A stretch of DNA of 64,000 nucleotides from Helicobacter pylori NCTC 11637 = CCUG 17874 = ATCC 43504 = JCM 12093. GTDB taxonomy: Bacteria; Campylobacterota; Campylobacteria; Campylobacterales; Helicobacteraceae. The position numbers and the translations under genes were made by a program. Position 1 is the first letter of the stretch, and every line of letters begins with the position of its first letter. The stretch is taken from assembly GCF_900478295.1 (NCBI RefSeq), contig NZ_LS483488.1, forward strand, positions 62,001-126,000. Direction: 5' to 3'. This document shows, one piece after another, positions 1-10,020 of the stretch. The notes beneath the pieces were generated by a model that did not search any database, was not told the DNA's origin, and saw only the letters and a list, made by a program, of their open reading frames with translations.

Positions 1-113
1 CTTTACAAAACGCTTTCATAAGCTCTTCTATCGTGCGATCCATTATCGCGCATAAGGGCGATGCGAGCCATTTAGTGCCTAAAGAAATTTATCCTTTTAT
101 TTCAAAGGCTTAA
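1..113 (+). CDS. coaD: Phosphopantetheine adenylyltransferase, C-terminal end (partial)
   Basis: The frame beginning at base 3 runs open to a TAA at 111-113 and reads as the last 36 residues of a protein containing [10 protein letters not shown] and SHLVPKEI. These match the conserved C-terminal ISS-x-x-VR and VP-x-x-V/I blocks of CoaD, which makes dephospho-CoA from phosphopantetheine and ATP. The start lies outside the window. The stop is one base before the tmk ATG, so the two are almost certainly co-transcribed; this is also the order known for H. pylori. The main limit is that only the tail is visible. Confidence 0.8.
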   Translation, partial: LQNAFISSSIVRSIIAHKGDASHLVPKEIYPFISKA

Positions 114-114
114 A

Positions 115-690
115 ATGTATGTGGTGTTAGAAGGCGTTGATGGCGCGGGCAAAAGCACTCAAATAGGATTATTAAAAGACCGGTTTAAAAACGCCCTTTT
201 TACCAAAGAGCCAGGGGGGACGAGAATGGGCGAGAGTTTAAGGCGTATCGCTTTAAATGAAAACATCAGCGAATTAGCCCGAGCGTTTTTATTCTTAAGC
301 GATAGGGCTGAGCATATAGAAAGCGTGATCAAACCGGCATTGAAAGAAAAAAGACTCATTATTAGTGATAGGAGTTTGATTTCTGGCATGGCTTATAGCG
401 AGTTTTCAAGCTTAGAATTAAACCTGCTCGCTACTCAAAGCGTCTTGCCTGAAAAAATCATTCTTTTAGTGATAGACAAAGAGGGTTTAAAACAGCGCTT
501 AAGCCTTAAAAGTTTAGACAAAATAGAAAACCAAGGCACAGAAAAATTGCTCACCATCCAGCAAAAGCTCAAAACCCACGCTTATGCGTTAAGAGAAAAA
601 TTCGGGTGCGAAGTTTTGGAATTAGACGCTCAAAAAAGCGCTAAAAACTTGCACGAAAAAATCGTAGCCTTTATTGAATGCGTTGTTTGA
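115..690 (+). CDS. tmk: Thymidylate kinase
   Basis: This 191-residue protein phosphorylates dTMP to dTDP in the cytoplasm. The P-loop GVDGAGKST lies at about residues 7-15, the DRAEH block near residue 63 and the DRS-x-x-SGMAYS block near residue 85; together they are diagnostic for the TMP kinase family, and the length is slightly short but normal for epsilon-proteobacteria. It starts one base after the coaD stop and its end overlaps the following ComF-like gene by 13 bases, indicating one operon. Confidence 0.95.
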   Translation: MYVVLEGVDGAGKSTQIGLLKDRFKNALFTKEPGGTRMGESLRRIALNENISELARAFLFLSDRAEHIESVIKPALKEKRLIISDRSLISGMAYSEFSSLELNLLATQSVLPEKIILLVIDKEGLKQRLSLKSLDKIENQGTEKLLTIQQKLKTHAYALREKFGCEVLELDAQKSAKNLHEKIVAFIECVV

Positions 691-1253
691 CTTGTTTGAA
701 GCTTTCTTTTAAGCCCCTTTGTCCAAATTGCTTGAACGATTTGCCCTTAAGCTTAAAAGTAAGGGTTTTAGAGGGCGTGAGCGTGTATAGTTTTTACGCT
801 TATAGCGAAATAGAAGAGCTCATTAAAAGCAAATACGCGCTGATTGGCTCTCGCATTTTGCCCTTGCTTTCTCAAAAAGCCGGTGCGGAATTTGTGAAAA
901 TCCTGCAAGAACAAGGTTTGAATATTCCCTTTTATGGCATCGCCATTGATGATAAAATCAAATCCTTTTACTCGCATTCCGCCGCGCTTTTAAAAGGCTT
1001 TTGTCAAGGCAATTTAAAGCCCACTTATGGGACTTTAAGGGCTAATAATGCTGTTTCGTATGCCGGGAAAAGCCTGGAATTTCGCGCCAACAACCCACGG
1101 GATTTCACTTTCAAAGGCGATGAGAATTTAGATTATTTTTTATTAGATGACATTATCACCACCGGCACCACCCTAAAAGAAGCCCTAAAATACCTTAAAA
1201 CCCTAAACATCAAAGCCCACTTTGCGATCGCGCTTTGCAGCGCGGATGAATGA
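678..1253 (+). CDS. ComF-like phosphoribosyltransferase
   Basis: A 191-residue protein with two N-terminal cysteine pairs (CLTC at residues 3-6 and CPNC at about 15-18), probably a small zinc ribbon, and the PRPP-binding loop [12 protein letters not shown] near residue 154. This architecture is that of the ComF/ComFC family, whose members take part in handling incoming single-stranded DNA during natural transformation. H. pylori is naturally competent, and this position is HP1473 in strain 26695. The start overlaps tmk by 13 bases. Its role in competence is inferred from the family. Confidence 0.85.
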   Translation: MRCLTCLKLSFKPLCPNCLNDLPLSLKVRVLEGVSVYSFYAYSEIEELIKSKYALIGSRILPLLSQKAGAEFVKILQEQGLNIPFYGIAIDDKIKSFYSHSAALLKGFCQGNLKPTYGTLRANNAVSYAGKSLEFRANNPRDFTFKGDENLDYFLLDDIITTGTTLKEALKYLKTLNIKAHFAIALCSADE

Positions 1254-1285
1254 GTTATAATTTTATTTTTAAAAAGGATAAAACC

Positions 1286-3325
1286 ATGCAAGCTTTTCGG
1301 TTAGAAGATGATGTTGATGACTATGTTAAAAAAGAATTGATTAATTTAGGGCTTATGAAAAATAAGGATTTTAACGTTAAAAGCCAAATGAGTCCTAGCC
1401 TTAAAAGCGCCCTTTTGAATGCGAGTAAAACTAAAGACAAAACTTCTTATGGCGAGCCAGATTTCAGCTTAGAAAAATACACGCACCCTAAAAATAAAGG
1501 AAGCGTTATCCCTATAATCATAGAAAACAAACTCTACGCTAAAAATTTGAAAAAGCTCAAAAACAGCACGCTTGCAAACGATGATCATTCCATTTCAAAA
1601 TTCGCCGTGAATGGGGCTTTACATTACGCTCAAAATATCCTAAGAGACAAAGAAAAATATAAAGAATGTATCGCCATAGGCATAGCCGGCGATGATGAAG
1701 AAAACCTTTTGATAGAAGTGTATTATGTTTTTGCAAGCGGGATCAATTCGCACAAGCTCACTAGCGCTAAAAACCTGCATTTTTTAGAAAATCAAGAATC
1801 GTTTAACGCTTTTTATAAAGAATGCACGCTCACTGAAGAAGAAAAGCATTTTATCTTAATCAAAACCAAAGCCGAGTTGAACGAAACCGCTAAAAAACTC
1901 AACCGCCTGATGCATAACCACAACATCACCGCGCCTCAGCGCGTGCTATACGTGAGCGGCATGCTTTTATCCATGCAAGAAATTAAGGGCAAAAAAGGGG
2001 GCTTAAAACCAAGCGATTTAAAAGGCGAAATAACCGACACTAGCCGTGATGGCGTTTTAGTGTTTAACCAAATTAGCGAATTTTTAAAAACCAAAAACTT
2101 GAGCGAAGAAAAACGAGAATTAATGCTCGCCAGTTTTAAAGAAATCAGTAAAGACCCGCAGCGCGATAAAGAAACGAGCCTGGATAAAGCCATAAGCATG
2201 CTTTTAGAAAAAGATTCAAGCATCACCAAGCAAATTTTTACCTTTCTTTATGAATTTGTCCATAAGCCCATTAATGAAAGCGACAATACCGGTCATTTAG
2301 ACATCATGGGCGAACTTTATAGCGAATTTTTAAAATACGCTTTAGGGGATGGTAAGGAATTAGGCATTGTTTTAACCCCGCCTTATGTAACTAAAATGAT
2401 GAGTGAGCTTTTAGGGGTTAATGCGAAATCCTTTGTGATGGATTTAGCCGCAGGGAGCGCGGGATTTTTAATTTCTTCTATGGTGCTAATGATTGAAGAC
2501 ATTGAAAAAACCTATGGTAAAAACACCACTAAAGCGAATGAAAAAATCAAAGACGCAAAAACCACGCAGCTTTTAGGCGTGGAGCTTAACGCTGAAATGT
2601 TTTCGTTAGCCACCACGAACATGATTTTAAGAGGCGATGGCTCAAGCTTGATCATCAAAGGCAACACTTTTGAAACCAATAAAAAGATTTATGAAGATTT
2701 TAAACCCAATATCCTTTTATTAAACCCTCCTTTTAGCTACGAAGAAAACGGCATGCCTTTTATCAAGCTTGGATTAGAGTATATGCAAAAAGGCGCTTTA
2801 GGAGCGATCATTATCCAAGATAGCGCAGGGAGCGGGCAAGCGTTAAAATCCAATGTTGAAATTTTAAAAAAACATTCGCTTTTAGCGAGCGTTAAAATGC
2901 CCACCGATTTATTCATGCCTCAAGCCGGAGTGCAAACAAGCGTCTATATTTTTAAAGCTCATGAGCCGCACGATTATGAAAGGCCCGTTAAATTCATAGA
3001 CTTTAGAAACGACGGCTTCAAACGCACCAAAAGAGGCTTGAATGAAACCTCTAACCCCACCAAACGCTATGAAGAAATCATTAAAATTTACAAAGCCGGC
3101 TTAAACGCTAAGGTTTCTAAAGAGCTGTGGGGCGATTTAGAAACAATCTATATTGAAGACTTTATCGCTAAGCCGCACGAAAACAAGCATGCTAAAGACT
3201 TTAATTTTGAAGCGCACCAAAAGAATGAGACTAAACCCGAATTAGAGGATTTTAAAAGAACGATAGCCGATTACCTTTCTTATGAAGTGGGCTTGATTTT
3301 AAAAAACCAAACGCCCCCAAAGTGA
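1286..3325 (+). CDS. BcgI-like restriction-modification subunit (nuclease plus adenine methyltransferase)
   Basis: Starting at the ATG at 1286, chosen because AAAGGAT precedes it (an ATG at 1250 has no ribosome site), the protein has 679 residues. An N-terminal PD-(D/E)xK-type nuclease signature is visible (EPDFS, then PIIIENK). The central methyltransferase has the AdoMet motif DLAAGSAGF and the catalytic motif NPPF of N6-adenine methylases. A fused nuclease-methylase next to a separate specificity gene is the layout of type IIB/IIG enzymes such as BcgI. The following specificity gene overlaps its stop (GTGA). In strain 26695 this is HP1472. Confidence 0.88.
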   Translation: MQAFRLEDDVDDYVKKELINLGLMKNKDFNVKSQMSPSLKSALLNASKTKDKTSYGEPDFSLEKYTHPKNKGSVIPIIIENKLYAKNLKKLKNSTLANDDHSISKFAVNGALHYAQNILRDKEKYKECIAIGIAGDDEENLLIEVYYVFASGINSHKLTSAKNLHFLENQESFNAFYKECTLTEEEKHFILIKTKAELNETAKKLNRLMHNHNITAPQRVLYVSGMLLSMQEIKGKKGGLKPSDLKGEITDTSRDGVLVFNQISEFLKTKNLSEEKRELMLASFKEISKDPQRDKETSLDKAISMLLEKDSSITKQIFTFLYEFVHKPINESDNTGHLDIMGELYSEFLKYALGDGKELGIVLTPPYVTKMMSELLGVNAKSFVMDLAAGSAGFLISSMVLMIEDIEKTYGKNTTKANEKIKDAKTTQLLGVELNAEMFSLATTNMILRGDGSSLIIKGNTFETNKKIYEDFKPNILLLNPPFSYEENGMPFIKLGLEYMQKGALGAIIIQDSAGSGQALKSNVEILKKHSLLASVKMPTDLFMPQAGVQTSVYIFKAHEPHDYERPVKFIDFRNDGFKRTKRGLNETSNPTKRYEEIIKIYKAGLNAKVSKELWGDLETIYIEDFIAKPHENKHAKDFNFEAHQKNETKPELEDFKRTIADYLSYEVGLILKNQTPPK

Positions 3326-4515
3326 TTGGCCCCCTTAATAGCCAACTCAACGCTATTAAGTGGGGCGAGTTCAGATTGGGGGATTTGTTTGAAGCGAGTA
3401 ACGGCGATTTTGATATTCAAAAACGCCACATCAATCATAAGGGCGAATTTGTCATCACCGCAGGGCTTAGCAATAATGGCGTTTTAGGGCAAAGCGATAT
3501 AAAAGCAAAAGTTTTTGAAAGCCACACCATTACTATTGACATGTTTGGTTGCGCGTTTTATCGCAGTTTTGCTTATAAAATGGTAACACATGCTAGGGTA
3601 TTTTCTCTCAAACCTAAATTTGAAATCAGCCATAAAATCGGCTTGTTTTTATCCACGCTATTTTTTGGTTACCCTAAAAAATTCGTCTATGAAAACATGT
3701 GTTCATGGGCAAAAATTAAAAACGATAAGGTCATTCTACCCCTAAAACCCACCGCTAACGCTCAAACCCTTGAGAATATTGATTTTGATTTCATGGAAAA
3801 ATTCATAGCCGAACTTGAGCAGTGTCGGCTCGCCGAACTTCAGGCTTATTTAAAAGCTACAGGGCTAGAAAACACCACCCTTTCTAGCGATGAAGAAAAC
3901 GCCCTTAATGTTTTCAATAATTCTATTGGGGGTAATACCCCATGCGGCTTAACATGGCAAAGCTTCAAAATTGTAGATATTTTTGAAGTCAAAAACACAA
4001 GAAATATTTTAGCAAGGGATGTTGTCAAAGATAGTGGGACAACCCCCTACTTGTGTGCTAGTAAAGAGAATAATGCTGTAAATTCTTATATTAATTACAA
4101 CGCGGATTTTTTGGATAGGGGCAATTGTATTTTTATTGGTGGTAAAACTTTTGTTGTTACATATCAACAAAAAGACTTTTATTCAAACGATAGCCATAAT
4201 TTAGCTTTGTATCTTAAAGACACACATTCAAAAACCAAACTTAACCAACTATTTATTATTACTTGCATTTATAAAGCTTTAAATAATAAATATTCTTGGG
4301 GTGATAGCATAAGTAACGCAAAGATACAAAATGATAGCATTCTACTCCCCACCAACCAACATGGTAAAATTGATTTTCATTTCATGCGCACCCTCATCAA
4401 CGCCCTGATGAAGCAAACCATTCAGGGCGTGGCTCAATACTGCGACGCTAAAATACAGGCCACAAAAGAGATTATCAGACAAGAAACACCCATTCAAAAA
4501 GACTCGTTGTTTTGA
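3322..4515 (+). CDS. BcgI-like specificity subunit with two target recognition domains
   Basis: A 397-residue DNA-recognition subunit starting at a GTG that overlaps the preceding stop (GTGA). Two tandem target recognition domains are visible, beginning at about residue 14 (KWGEFRLGDLFEASNGDF) and about residue 211 (TWQSFKIVDIFEVKNTRN), each followed by a helical spacer (EKFIAELEQCRLAELQAYL in the first). The second domain is more A+T-rich than the first, as expected if recognition domains are exchanged between strains. It gives sequence specificity to the upstream nuclease-methylase. The target sequence cannot be read from the gene. Confidence 0.85.
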   Translation: MIGPLNSQLNAIKWGEFRLGDLFEASNGDFDIQKRHINHKGEFVITAGLSNNGVLGQSDIKAKVFESHTITIDMFGCAFYRSFAYKMVTHARVFSLKPKFEISHKIGLFLSTLFFGYPKKFVYENMCSWAKIKNDKVILPLKPTANAQTLENIDFDFMEKFIAELEQCRLAELQAYLKATGLENTTLSSDEENALNVFNNSIGGNTPCGLTWQSFKIVDIFEVKNTRNILARDVVKDSGTTPYLCASKENNAVNSYINYNADFLDRGNCIFIGGKTFVVTYQQKDFYSNDSHNLALYLKDTHSKTKLNQLFIITCIYKALNNKYSWGDSISNAKIQNDSILLPTNQHGKIDFHFMRTLINALMKQTIQGVAQYCDAKIQATKEIIRQETPIQKDSLF

Positions 4516-4538
4516 AAGAGATGAGGTCCAGCTTGTGT

Positions 4539-4544
4539 TACAAT
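4539..4544 (+). promoter_or_regulatory. Probable polA -10 element (TACAAT)
   Basis: TACAAT lies 36 bases before the polA start in an A+T-rich gap after the restriction genes. H. pylori sigma-80 promoters depend mainly on the -10 hexamer. Position and sequence fit, but no transcription start is known from the sequence. Confidence 0.45.
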
Positions 4545-4580
4545 AAACTTAAAATTTGCTTGATTGAAGAGGGTTGAACC

Positions 4581-7256
4581 ATGGAGCAGCCAGTCATTAG
4601 AGAGGGGACTTTAGCGTTAATTGATACCTTTGCGTATTTGTTTAGAAGCTATTACATGAGCGCTAAAAATAAGCCTTTAACCAACGATAAGGGCTTTCCT
4701 ACAGGGCTTTTAACGGGGCTTGTGGGCATGGTTAAAAAATTTTATAAAGACAGAAAAAACATGCCTTTTATCGTGTTCGCTCTAGAAAGCCAGACTAAAA
4801 CTAAAAGAGCTGAAAAATTGGGCGAATACAAACAAAACCGCAAAGACGCCCCTAAAGAGATGCTTTTACAAATCCCTATCGCCTTAGAATGGTTGCAAAA
4901 AATGGGTTTTACTTGCGTGGAAGTGAATGGGTTTGAAGCTGATGATGTTATCGCCACTCTAGCCACGCTAAGCCCTTATAAAACCCGCATTTATTCTAAA
5001 GATAAGGATTTTAACCAGCTTTTGAGCGATAAAATCGCACTTTTTGATGGCAAAACGGAATTTTTGGCGAAAGATTGCGTGGAAAAATACGGGATTTTGC
5101 CGAGTCAATTCACGGATTATCAGGGCATTGTGGGGGATAGCAGCGATAATTACAAGGGGGTTAAAGGCATTGGGAGCAAGAACGCTAAGGAATTGTTGCA
5201 GCGATTAGGGAGCTTGGAAAAAATCTATGAAAATTTAGACTTGGCGAAAAATTTACTCAGCCCTAAAATGTATCAAGCCTTGATACAAGACAAAGCAAGC
5301 GCGTTTTTAAGCAAAGAATTAGCCACTTTAGAAAGAGGATGCATTAAAGAATTTGATTTTTTAAGTTGCGCTTTTCCTAGCGAAAACCCCTTATTGAAAA
5401 TCAAAGATGAATTGAAAGAATATGGTTTCATTTCTACCTTAAGGGATTTAGAAAATTCCCCTACGCCTTTAATTTTAGAAAACACGCCCGCATTAGAAAA
5501 CGCCTCCGCATTAGACGGCGCCCCTAAAAAATCGTGCTTAATCGTTTTGGAAAGCGTCGCGCTTTTGAGCGCGTTTTTAGAAAAGTTAGAAAAAACTAAC
5601 GCTAGGATTTTTGCGCGTTTGGTGCTGAATAAAGAAAAAAAAGTTTTGGCCCTAGCGTTTTTATTACAAGATCAAGGCTATTTTTTACCCCTAGAAGAGG
5701 CGTTATTTTCGCCTTTTTCTTTAGAATTTTTGCAAAACGCTTTTTTTAAAATGTTACAGCATGCGCAAATCATTGGGCATGATTTAAAGCCCTTATTGAG
5801 CTTTTTAAAAGCCAAATACCAGGTGTCTTTAGAAAACATCCGCATCCAAGACACTCAAATTTTAGCGTTTTTAAAAAATCCGGAAAAAGTGGGGTTTGAT
5901 GAAGTTTTAAAGGAATATTTAAAAGAAGAATTAATCCCGCATGAAAAAATCAAAGATTTTAAGATTAAAGCGGAGAAATTAGAACTTTTAAGCGTGGAAT
6001 TAAGCGCTTTAAAGCGTTTGTGCGAATACTTTGAAAAAGGGGGGCTAGAAGAGAATTTGCTTATTTTGGCTAGAGAGATTGAAACGCCGTTTGTGAAAGT
6101 TTTAATGGATATGGAATTTCAAGGCTTTAAAATTGATGCGCCTTATTTCAAGCGCTTAGAGCAGGAGTTTAAAGATGAATTAAAAGTTTTAGAGCGCCAA
6201 ATTTTGGATCTAATCGGCGTGGATTTTAACCTCAATTCGCCTAAGCAACTTGGCGAGATTTTGTATGAAAAATTAGAGCTTCCTAAAAATAAAAGCCATT
6301 CTACTGATGAAAAAAGCTTGTTAAAAATCCTAGACAAGCACCCAAGTATCCCTTTGATTTTAGAATACAGGGAATTGAATAAGCTTTTTAACACTTACAC
6401 CACCCCCTTATTGCGCTTAAAAGACAAAGACGATAAAATCCATACCACTTTCATCCAAACCGGCACAGCTACCGGGCGTTTAAGCTCGCATTCGCCTAAT
6501 TTGCAAAATATCCCAGTGCGATCGCCTAAAGGCTTACTCATTCGTAAGGGCTTTATCGCTAGCTCTAAAGAATATTGTTTATTAGGAGTGGATTATTCGC
6601 AGATTGAATTGCGCTTATTAGCCCATTTCAGCCAGGATAAGGATTTAATGGAGGCGTTTTTAAAGGGGCGAGACATCCATTTAGAAACTTCTAAGGCGTT
6701 GTTTGGAGAAGATTTGGCTAAAGAAAAACGATCCATCGCTAAAAGCATTAATTTTGGGCTGGTGTATGGCATGGGGAGTAAGAAATTGAGCGAAACTTTA
6801 AACATTTCTTTAAATGAGGCTAAAAGCTACATAGAAGCGTATTTCAAGCGATTCCCTAGCATCAAAGATTATTTAAACCGCATGAAAGAAGAGATTTTAA
6901 AAACTTCTAAAGCCTTCACTTTGCTTGGGCGTTATCGGGTGTTTGATTTTACCGGCGCAAATGACTATATCAAGGGCAATTATTTGCGAGAGGGCGTGAA
7001 TGCGATTTTTCAAGGGAGTGCCAGCGATTTATTGAAATTAGGCATGCTCAAAGTGAGCGAGCGTTTCAAAAATAACCCTTCGGTGAGGCTGCTTTTGCAA
7101 GTGCATGACGAATTGATTTTTGAAATTGAAGAAAAAAACGCATTAGAGTTGCAGCAAGAAATCCAACGCATTCTTAATAATGAAGTGTATCCTTTGAGGG
7201 TGCCACTAGAAACGAGCGCGTTTGTGGCGAATCGTTGGAATGAACTAAAAGGTTAG
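4581..7256 (+). CDS. polA: DNA polymerase I
   Basis: A full-length 891-residue PolA. The N-terminal 5'-3' exonuclease holds NGFEADDVIATLA (near residue 113) and the H3TH region with GVKGIGSKNAKELL (near 193). The middle proofreading domain looks degenerate, as is known for this species. The polymerase domain has motif A DYSQIELR (near 671), motif B with KRSIAKSINFGLVYG (near 716) and motif C VHDEL (near 841). It repairs DNA gaps and removes RNA primers. The gene stands alone between the restriction system and an outer membrane protein gene. Confidence 0.97.
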   Translation: MEQPVIREGTLALIDTFAYLFRSYYMSAKNKPLTNDKGFPTGLLTGLVGMVKKFYKDRKNMPFIVFALESQTKTKRAEKLGEYKQNRKDAPKEMLLQIPIALEWLQKMGFTCVEVNGFEADDVIATLATLSPYKTRIYSKDKDFNQLLSDKIALFDGKTEFLAKDCVEKYGILPSQFTDYQGIVGDSSDNYKGVKGIGSKNAKELLQRLGSLEKIYENLDLAKNLLSPKMYQALIQDKASAFLSKELATLERGCIKEFDFLSCAFPSENPLLKIKDELKEYGFISTLRDLENSPTPLILENTPALENASALDGAPKKSCLIVLESVALLSAFLEKLEKTNARIFARLVLNKEKKVLALAFLLQDQGYFLPLEEALFSPFSLEFLQNAFFKMLQHAQIIGHDLKPLLSFLKAKYQVSLENIRIQDTQILAFLKNPEKVGFDEVLKEYLKEELIPHEKIKDFKIKAEKLELLSVELSALKRLCEYFEKGGLEENLLILAREIETPFVKVLMDMEFQGFKIDAPYFKRLEQEFKDELKVLERQILDLIGVDFNLNSPKQLGEILYEKLELPKNKSHSTDEKSLLKILDKHPSIPLILEYRELNKLFNTYTTPLLRLKDKDDKIHTTFIQTGTATGRLSSHSPNLQNIPVRSPKGLLIRKGFIASSKEYCLLGVDYSQIELRLLAHFSQDKDLMEAFLKGRDIHLETSKALFGEDLAKEKRSIAKSINFGLVYGMGSKKLSETLNISLNEAKSYIEAYFKRFPSIKDYLNRMKEEILKTSKAFTLLGRYRVFDFTGANDYIKGNYLREGVNAIFQGSASDLLKLGMLKVSERFKNNPSVRLLLQVHDELIFEIEEKNALELQQEIQRILNNEVYPLRVPLETSAFVANRWNELKG

Positions 7257-7370
7257 TTTTTTAATTGAGTTTAAGAAAAAATATATTATTATTTCTTTAT
7301 AAGTAATACTTAGCTATTTTAAGCTAATATAATATAGAGCGATTATCAAAAAATAAAGGGAAAAGACTGA

Positions 7371-8117
7371 ATGTTGAAAAGAATTATATTATTAGGGGCT
7401 TTGGGTGTTTTAGCGAACGCTGAAGAGAGCGCGGCTTTTGTGGGAGTCAATTACCAGGTGAGCATGATACAAAATCAGACTAAAATGGTGAATGACAACG
7501 GCTTGCAAAAGCCTTTGATAAAGTTCCCGCCTTATGCAGGAGCGGGTTTTGAAGTGGGCTATAAACAATTTTTTGGCAAGAAAAAATGGTTTGGTGCGCG
7601 TTATTATGGGTTTTTTGACTACGCGCACAACCGCTTTGGCGTGATGAAAAAGGGTATCCCGGTGGGCGAGAGCGGGTTTATTTACAATAGTTTTAGTTTT
7701 GGAGGGAACACTTTAATGGAAAGGGATTCCTATCAAGGGCAATACTATGTCAATTTATTCACTTATGGTGTGGGGCTAGATACGCTGTGGAATTTTGTGA
7801 ATAAAGAAAACATGGTTTTTGGTTTTGTGGTAGGAATCCAATTAGCTGGGGATAGTTGGGCAACGAGCATCAGTAAAGAGATCGCCAGCTATGCAAAACA
7901 CCACAGCAATTCCAGTTATAGCCCGGCCAATTTCCAGTTTTTATGGAAGTTTGGGGTCCGCACCCATATCGCTAAACACAATAGCCTAGAATTAGGGATT
8001 AAAGTGCCTACGATCACGCACCGGCTTTTCTCTCTTACCAACGAAAAGGGATACACCTTACAGGCTGATGTGCGCCGAGTTTATGCGTTTCAAATCAGTT
8101 ACTTGAGGGATTTTTAA
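7371..8117 (+). CDS. Outer membrane protein, Hor-type family
   Basis: A 248-residue protein with a signal peptide (residues 1-17, ending in LANAEES), alternating aromatic beta-strand segments rich in Gly and Tyr, and a C-terminal YLRDF ending in phenylalanine, the usual beta-barrel assembly signal. These features place it in the Helicobacter outer membrane protein superfamily, at the HP1469 position of strain 26695. The upstream gap is strongly A+T-rich and contains TATAAT-like hexamers. Its ligand or function is not known to me. Confidence 0.85.
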   Translation: MLKRIILLGALGVLANAEESAAFVGVNYQVSMIQNQTKMVNDNGLQKPLIKFPPYAGAGFEVGYKQFFGKKKWFGARYYGFFDYAHNRFGVMKKGIPVGESGFIYNSFSFGGNTLMERDSYQGQYYVNLFTYGVGLDTLWNFVNKENMVFGFVVGIQLAGDSWATSISKEIASYAKHHSNSSYSPANFQFLWKFGVRTHIAKHNSLELGIKVPTITHRLFSLTNEKGYTLQADVRRVYAFQISYLRDF

Positions 8118-8164
8118 CCCCTTTTTAGATACAATCGCACCTAAAATCAATTTAAAGGTGTGAA

Positions 8165-9187
8165 ATGGTGAATTTAGAAAATTTAGACTGGAAAAATTTA
8201 GGCTTTAGCTACATTAAAACGGATTTTCGCTTCATCGCTACTTATAAAAACGGCTCTTGGTCGCATGGCGGATTGGTGAGCGAAAATGTGCTACAAATCA
8301 GCGAAGGCTCGCCGGTCTTGCACTACGGGCAGGCTTGTTTTGAAGGCTTGAAGGCTTACCGCTCTCAAAAGGGGAAGGCTTTACTTTTTCGCCCTTTAGA
8401 AAACGCCAAACGCTTGCAAACTTCATGCGAAAGACTGCTCATGCCCAAAGTGAGCGAAGAGCTGTTTTTAAGGGCATGCGCTGAAGTAGTCAAAGCGAAT
8501 CAAAAATGGCTCGCTCCTTATAAAAGCGGGGCGAGTTTGTATTTGCGCCCTTTTGTCATAGGCGTAGGGGATAATTTGGGGGTGAAGCCGGCTAATGAAT
8601 ACCTTTTTATCGTGTTTTGCGCGCCTGTGGGGGCGTATTTTAAGGGGGGTATAGAAAAAGGAGGGGCTAGGTTTATCACTACGATTTTTGATAGGGCCGC
8701 GCCTAAAGGCACCGGAGGGGTGAAAGTGGGGGGGAATTACGCTGCAAGCCTGTTAGCCCATAAAATAGCCACAGAGCAGGGCTATGATGATTGCATTTAT
8801 TTAGATCCTGCCACGCACACTAAAATTGAAGAAGTGGGGGCGGCGAATTTTTTTGGCATAACGCATGATGATGCCTTTATCACCCCGCATTCGCCAAGCA
8901 TTCTGCCAAGCATTACCAAAAAAAGCTTGATGGTTTTGGCTAAAGAGTATTTGAATCTCAACATAGAAGAGAGGGAAATCCTAATGGATGAGTTGGGCGC
9001 GTTTAAAGAAGCTGGAGCGTGCGGGACAGCTGCGATCATTACGCCCATTAAAGAAATCGCGCACAATAACAAGTCTTATTTTTTTGAAACGCCGGGCAAT
9101 ATTACTAAACAACTCTATGATTTGCTTTTATCCATCCAGCAAGGCGAACAAGAAGCCCCCAAAGATTGGATTTTTGAAGTTTGCTAA
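8165..9187 (+). CDS. ilvE: Branched-chain amino acid aminotransferase
   Basis: A 340-residue class IV PLP aminotransferase. The PLP lysine is in [10 protein letters not shown] near residue 188, and the cofactor loop with GACGTAA is near residue 283. It interconverts leucine, isoleucine and valine with their 2-oxo acids. The 340-residue length and CKMGGNYG-like lysine context are those of the eukaryote-like long BCAT group rather than E. coli IlvE. It ends 5 bases before the convergent outer membrane protein gene. Confidence 0.95.
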   Translation: MVNLENLDWKNLGFSYIKTDFRFIATYKNGSWSHGGLVSENVLQISEGSPVLHYGQACFEGLKAYRSQKGKALLFRPLENAKRLQTSCERLLMPKVSEELFLRACAEVVKANQKWLAPYKSGASLYLRPFVIGVGDNLGVKPANEYLFIVFCAPVGAYFKGGIEKGGARFITTIFDRAAPKGTGGVKVGGNYAASLLAHKIATEQGYDDCIYLDPATHTKIEEVGAANFFGITHDDAFITPHSPSILPSITKKSLMVLAKEYLNLNIEEREILMDELGAFKEAGACGTAAIITPIKEIAHNNKSYFFETPGNITKQLYDLLLSIQQGEQEAPKDWIFEVC

Positions 9188-9191
9188 AAGG

Positions 9192-9887
9192 TTAAAATTT
9201 ATAGCTGTATGCCGCATAAAATAAGGGCGAAGTCTCAAAGCGTTTGGAGCTAGAAAGCAATCTGGCGGTGGGTAAGATTTTAAACCCTAATTCAATGCGG
9301 TGTCTTAAAAAAAGCGTGAGCATAACCCCTCCATTAATCGCTAAACCCCCTGAAACCACCGAATGTTTAAAAAATTTGAAATTTTGCTTGTCCGTATAAA
9401 CGACTAAAGCCCCCCTAGCTCCTCCAAACGCCCCCAAATAATGCTTATAACTCCCTAAAGGAAATTCCATAATCACATCCAAACCCACCGCAAGCATGGT
9501 AAAAAAAGAGTTGGTAGGATCTTTATGGCTTTGGTAATTCACTTTTCCTGACCCAAGATCCCATGCAAAAACCCCCCTAATCCCGATGTATTTTTTAAAA
9601 AAACTTTGCACGCCGGTTTTTAAATTGAGCGTTGCGATCCAATCTTTCATTTCTTGGCCTTGATAGTCCTTAATGGCCTCTACAGCGCCAAACCCTCCTA
9701 AAAAATACCACCCGCTTTTTTTACGAGTGAGCTTTTGGCGGTTAATGATGCTTCTATAGAGCTTTTCATGGGCTTCTTGGTAATTTTTTTTAGGGGTTTT
9801 ATCGTGCAAAATAGGCATTGCATCAAGGGGAAAGACAGCAAAACCCCCCATTAAGAAAACACAAAAAAAAATGATTTTTTTAAACAT
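9192..9887 (-). CDS. Outer membrane protein, Helicobacter OMP family
   Basis: A 231-residue protein on the minus strand with a signal peptide (hydrophobic residues 5-20, then LDAMPI) and a C-terminal strand ending YAAYSYKF, the terminal Phe beta-barrel signature. The block SGWYFLGGFGAVEA after an unstructured N-terminal region resembles the Hor/Hof paralogues. It is convergent with ilvE and divergent from mlaE, with a palindrome-rich region between them. It corresponds by position to HP1467 in strain 26695. No ligand or function can be assigned from sequence. Confidence 0.82.
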   Translation of the reverse strand: MFKKIIFFCVFLMGGFAVFPLDAMPILHDKTPKKNYQEAHEKLYRSIINRQKLTRKKSGWYFLGGFGAVEAIKDYQGQEMKDWIATLNLKTGVQSFFKKYIGIRGVFAWDLGSGKVNYQSHKDPTNSFFTMLAVGLDVIMEFPLGSYKHYLGAFGGARGALVVYTDKQNFKFFKHSVVSGGLAINGGVMLTLFLRHRIELGFKILPTARLLSSSKRFETSPLFYAAYSYKF

Positions 9888-9909
9888 TTTAAAAATAATT
9901 AATCCTTTA

Positions 9910-9983
9910 TTAAACAGAATATTGTTTAACCTTTTGTTTTATCATTGTGTTAAAATAGTCGTTTTAACAAACAAAATTTTGTT
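9910..9983. promoter_or_regulatory. Two palindromes in the divergent OMP/mlaE promoter region
   Basis: An inverted repeat TTAAACA-N6-TGTTTAA lies at 9910-9929 and a perfect 14-bp palindrome AACAAAATTTTGTT at 9970-9983, with a TAAAAT hexamer at 9951-9956 between them. Such paired dyads in a divergent promoter are candidate repressor sites. The binding protein is unknown. Confidence 0.4.
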
Positions 9984-10020
9984 AATAGATTTTACCTAAT
10001 CTGAGAGAGAATATATTTTA

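Noticed and set aside
1250-1285. Upstream start of the BcgI-like subunit at 1250
   Set aside because: It overlaps the comF-like stop but lacks a Shine-Dalgarno; the ATG at 1286 has AAAGGAT at correct spacing.
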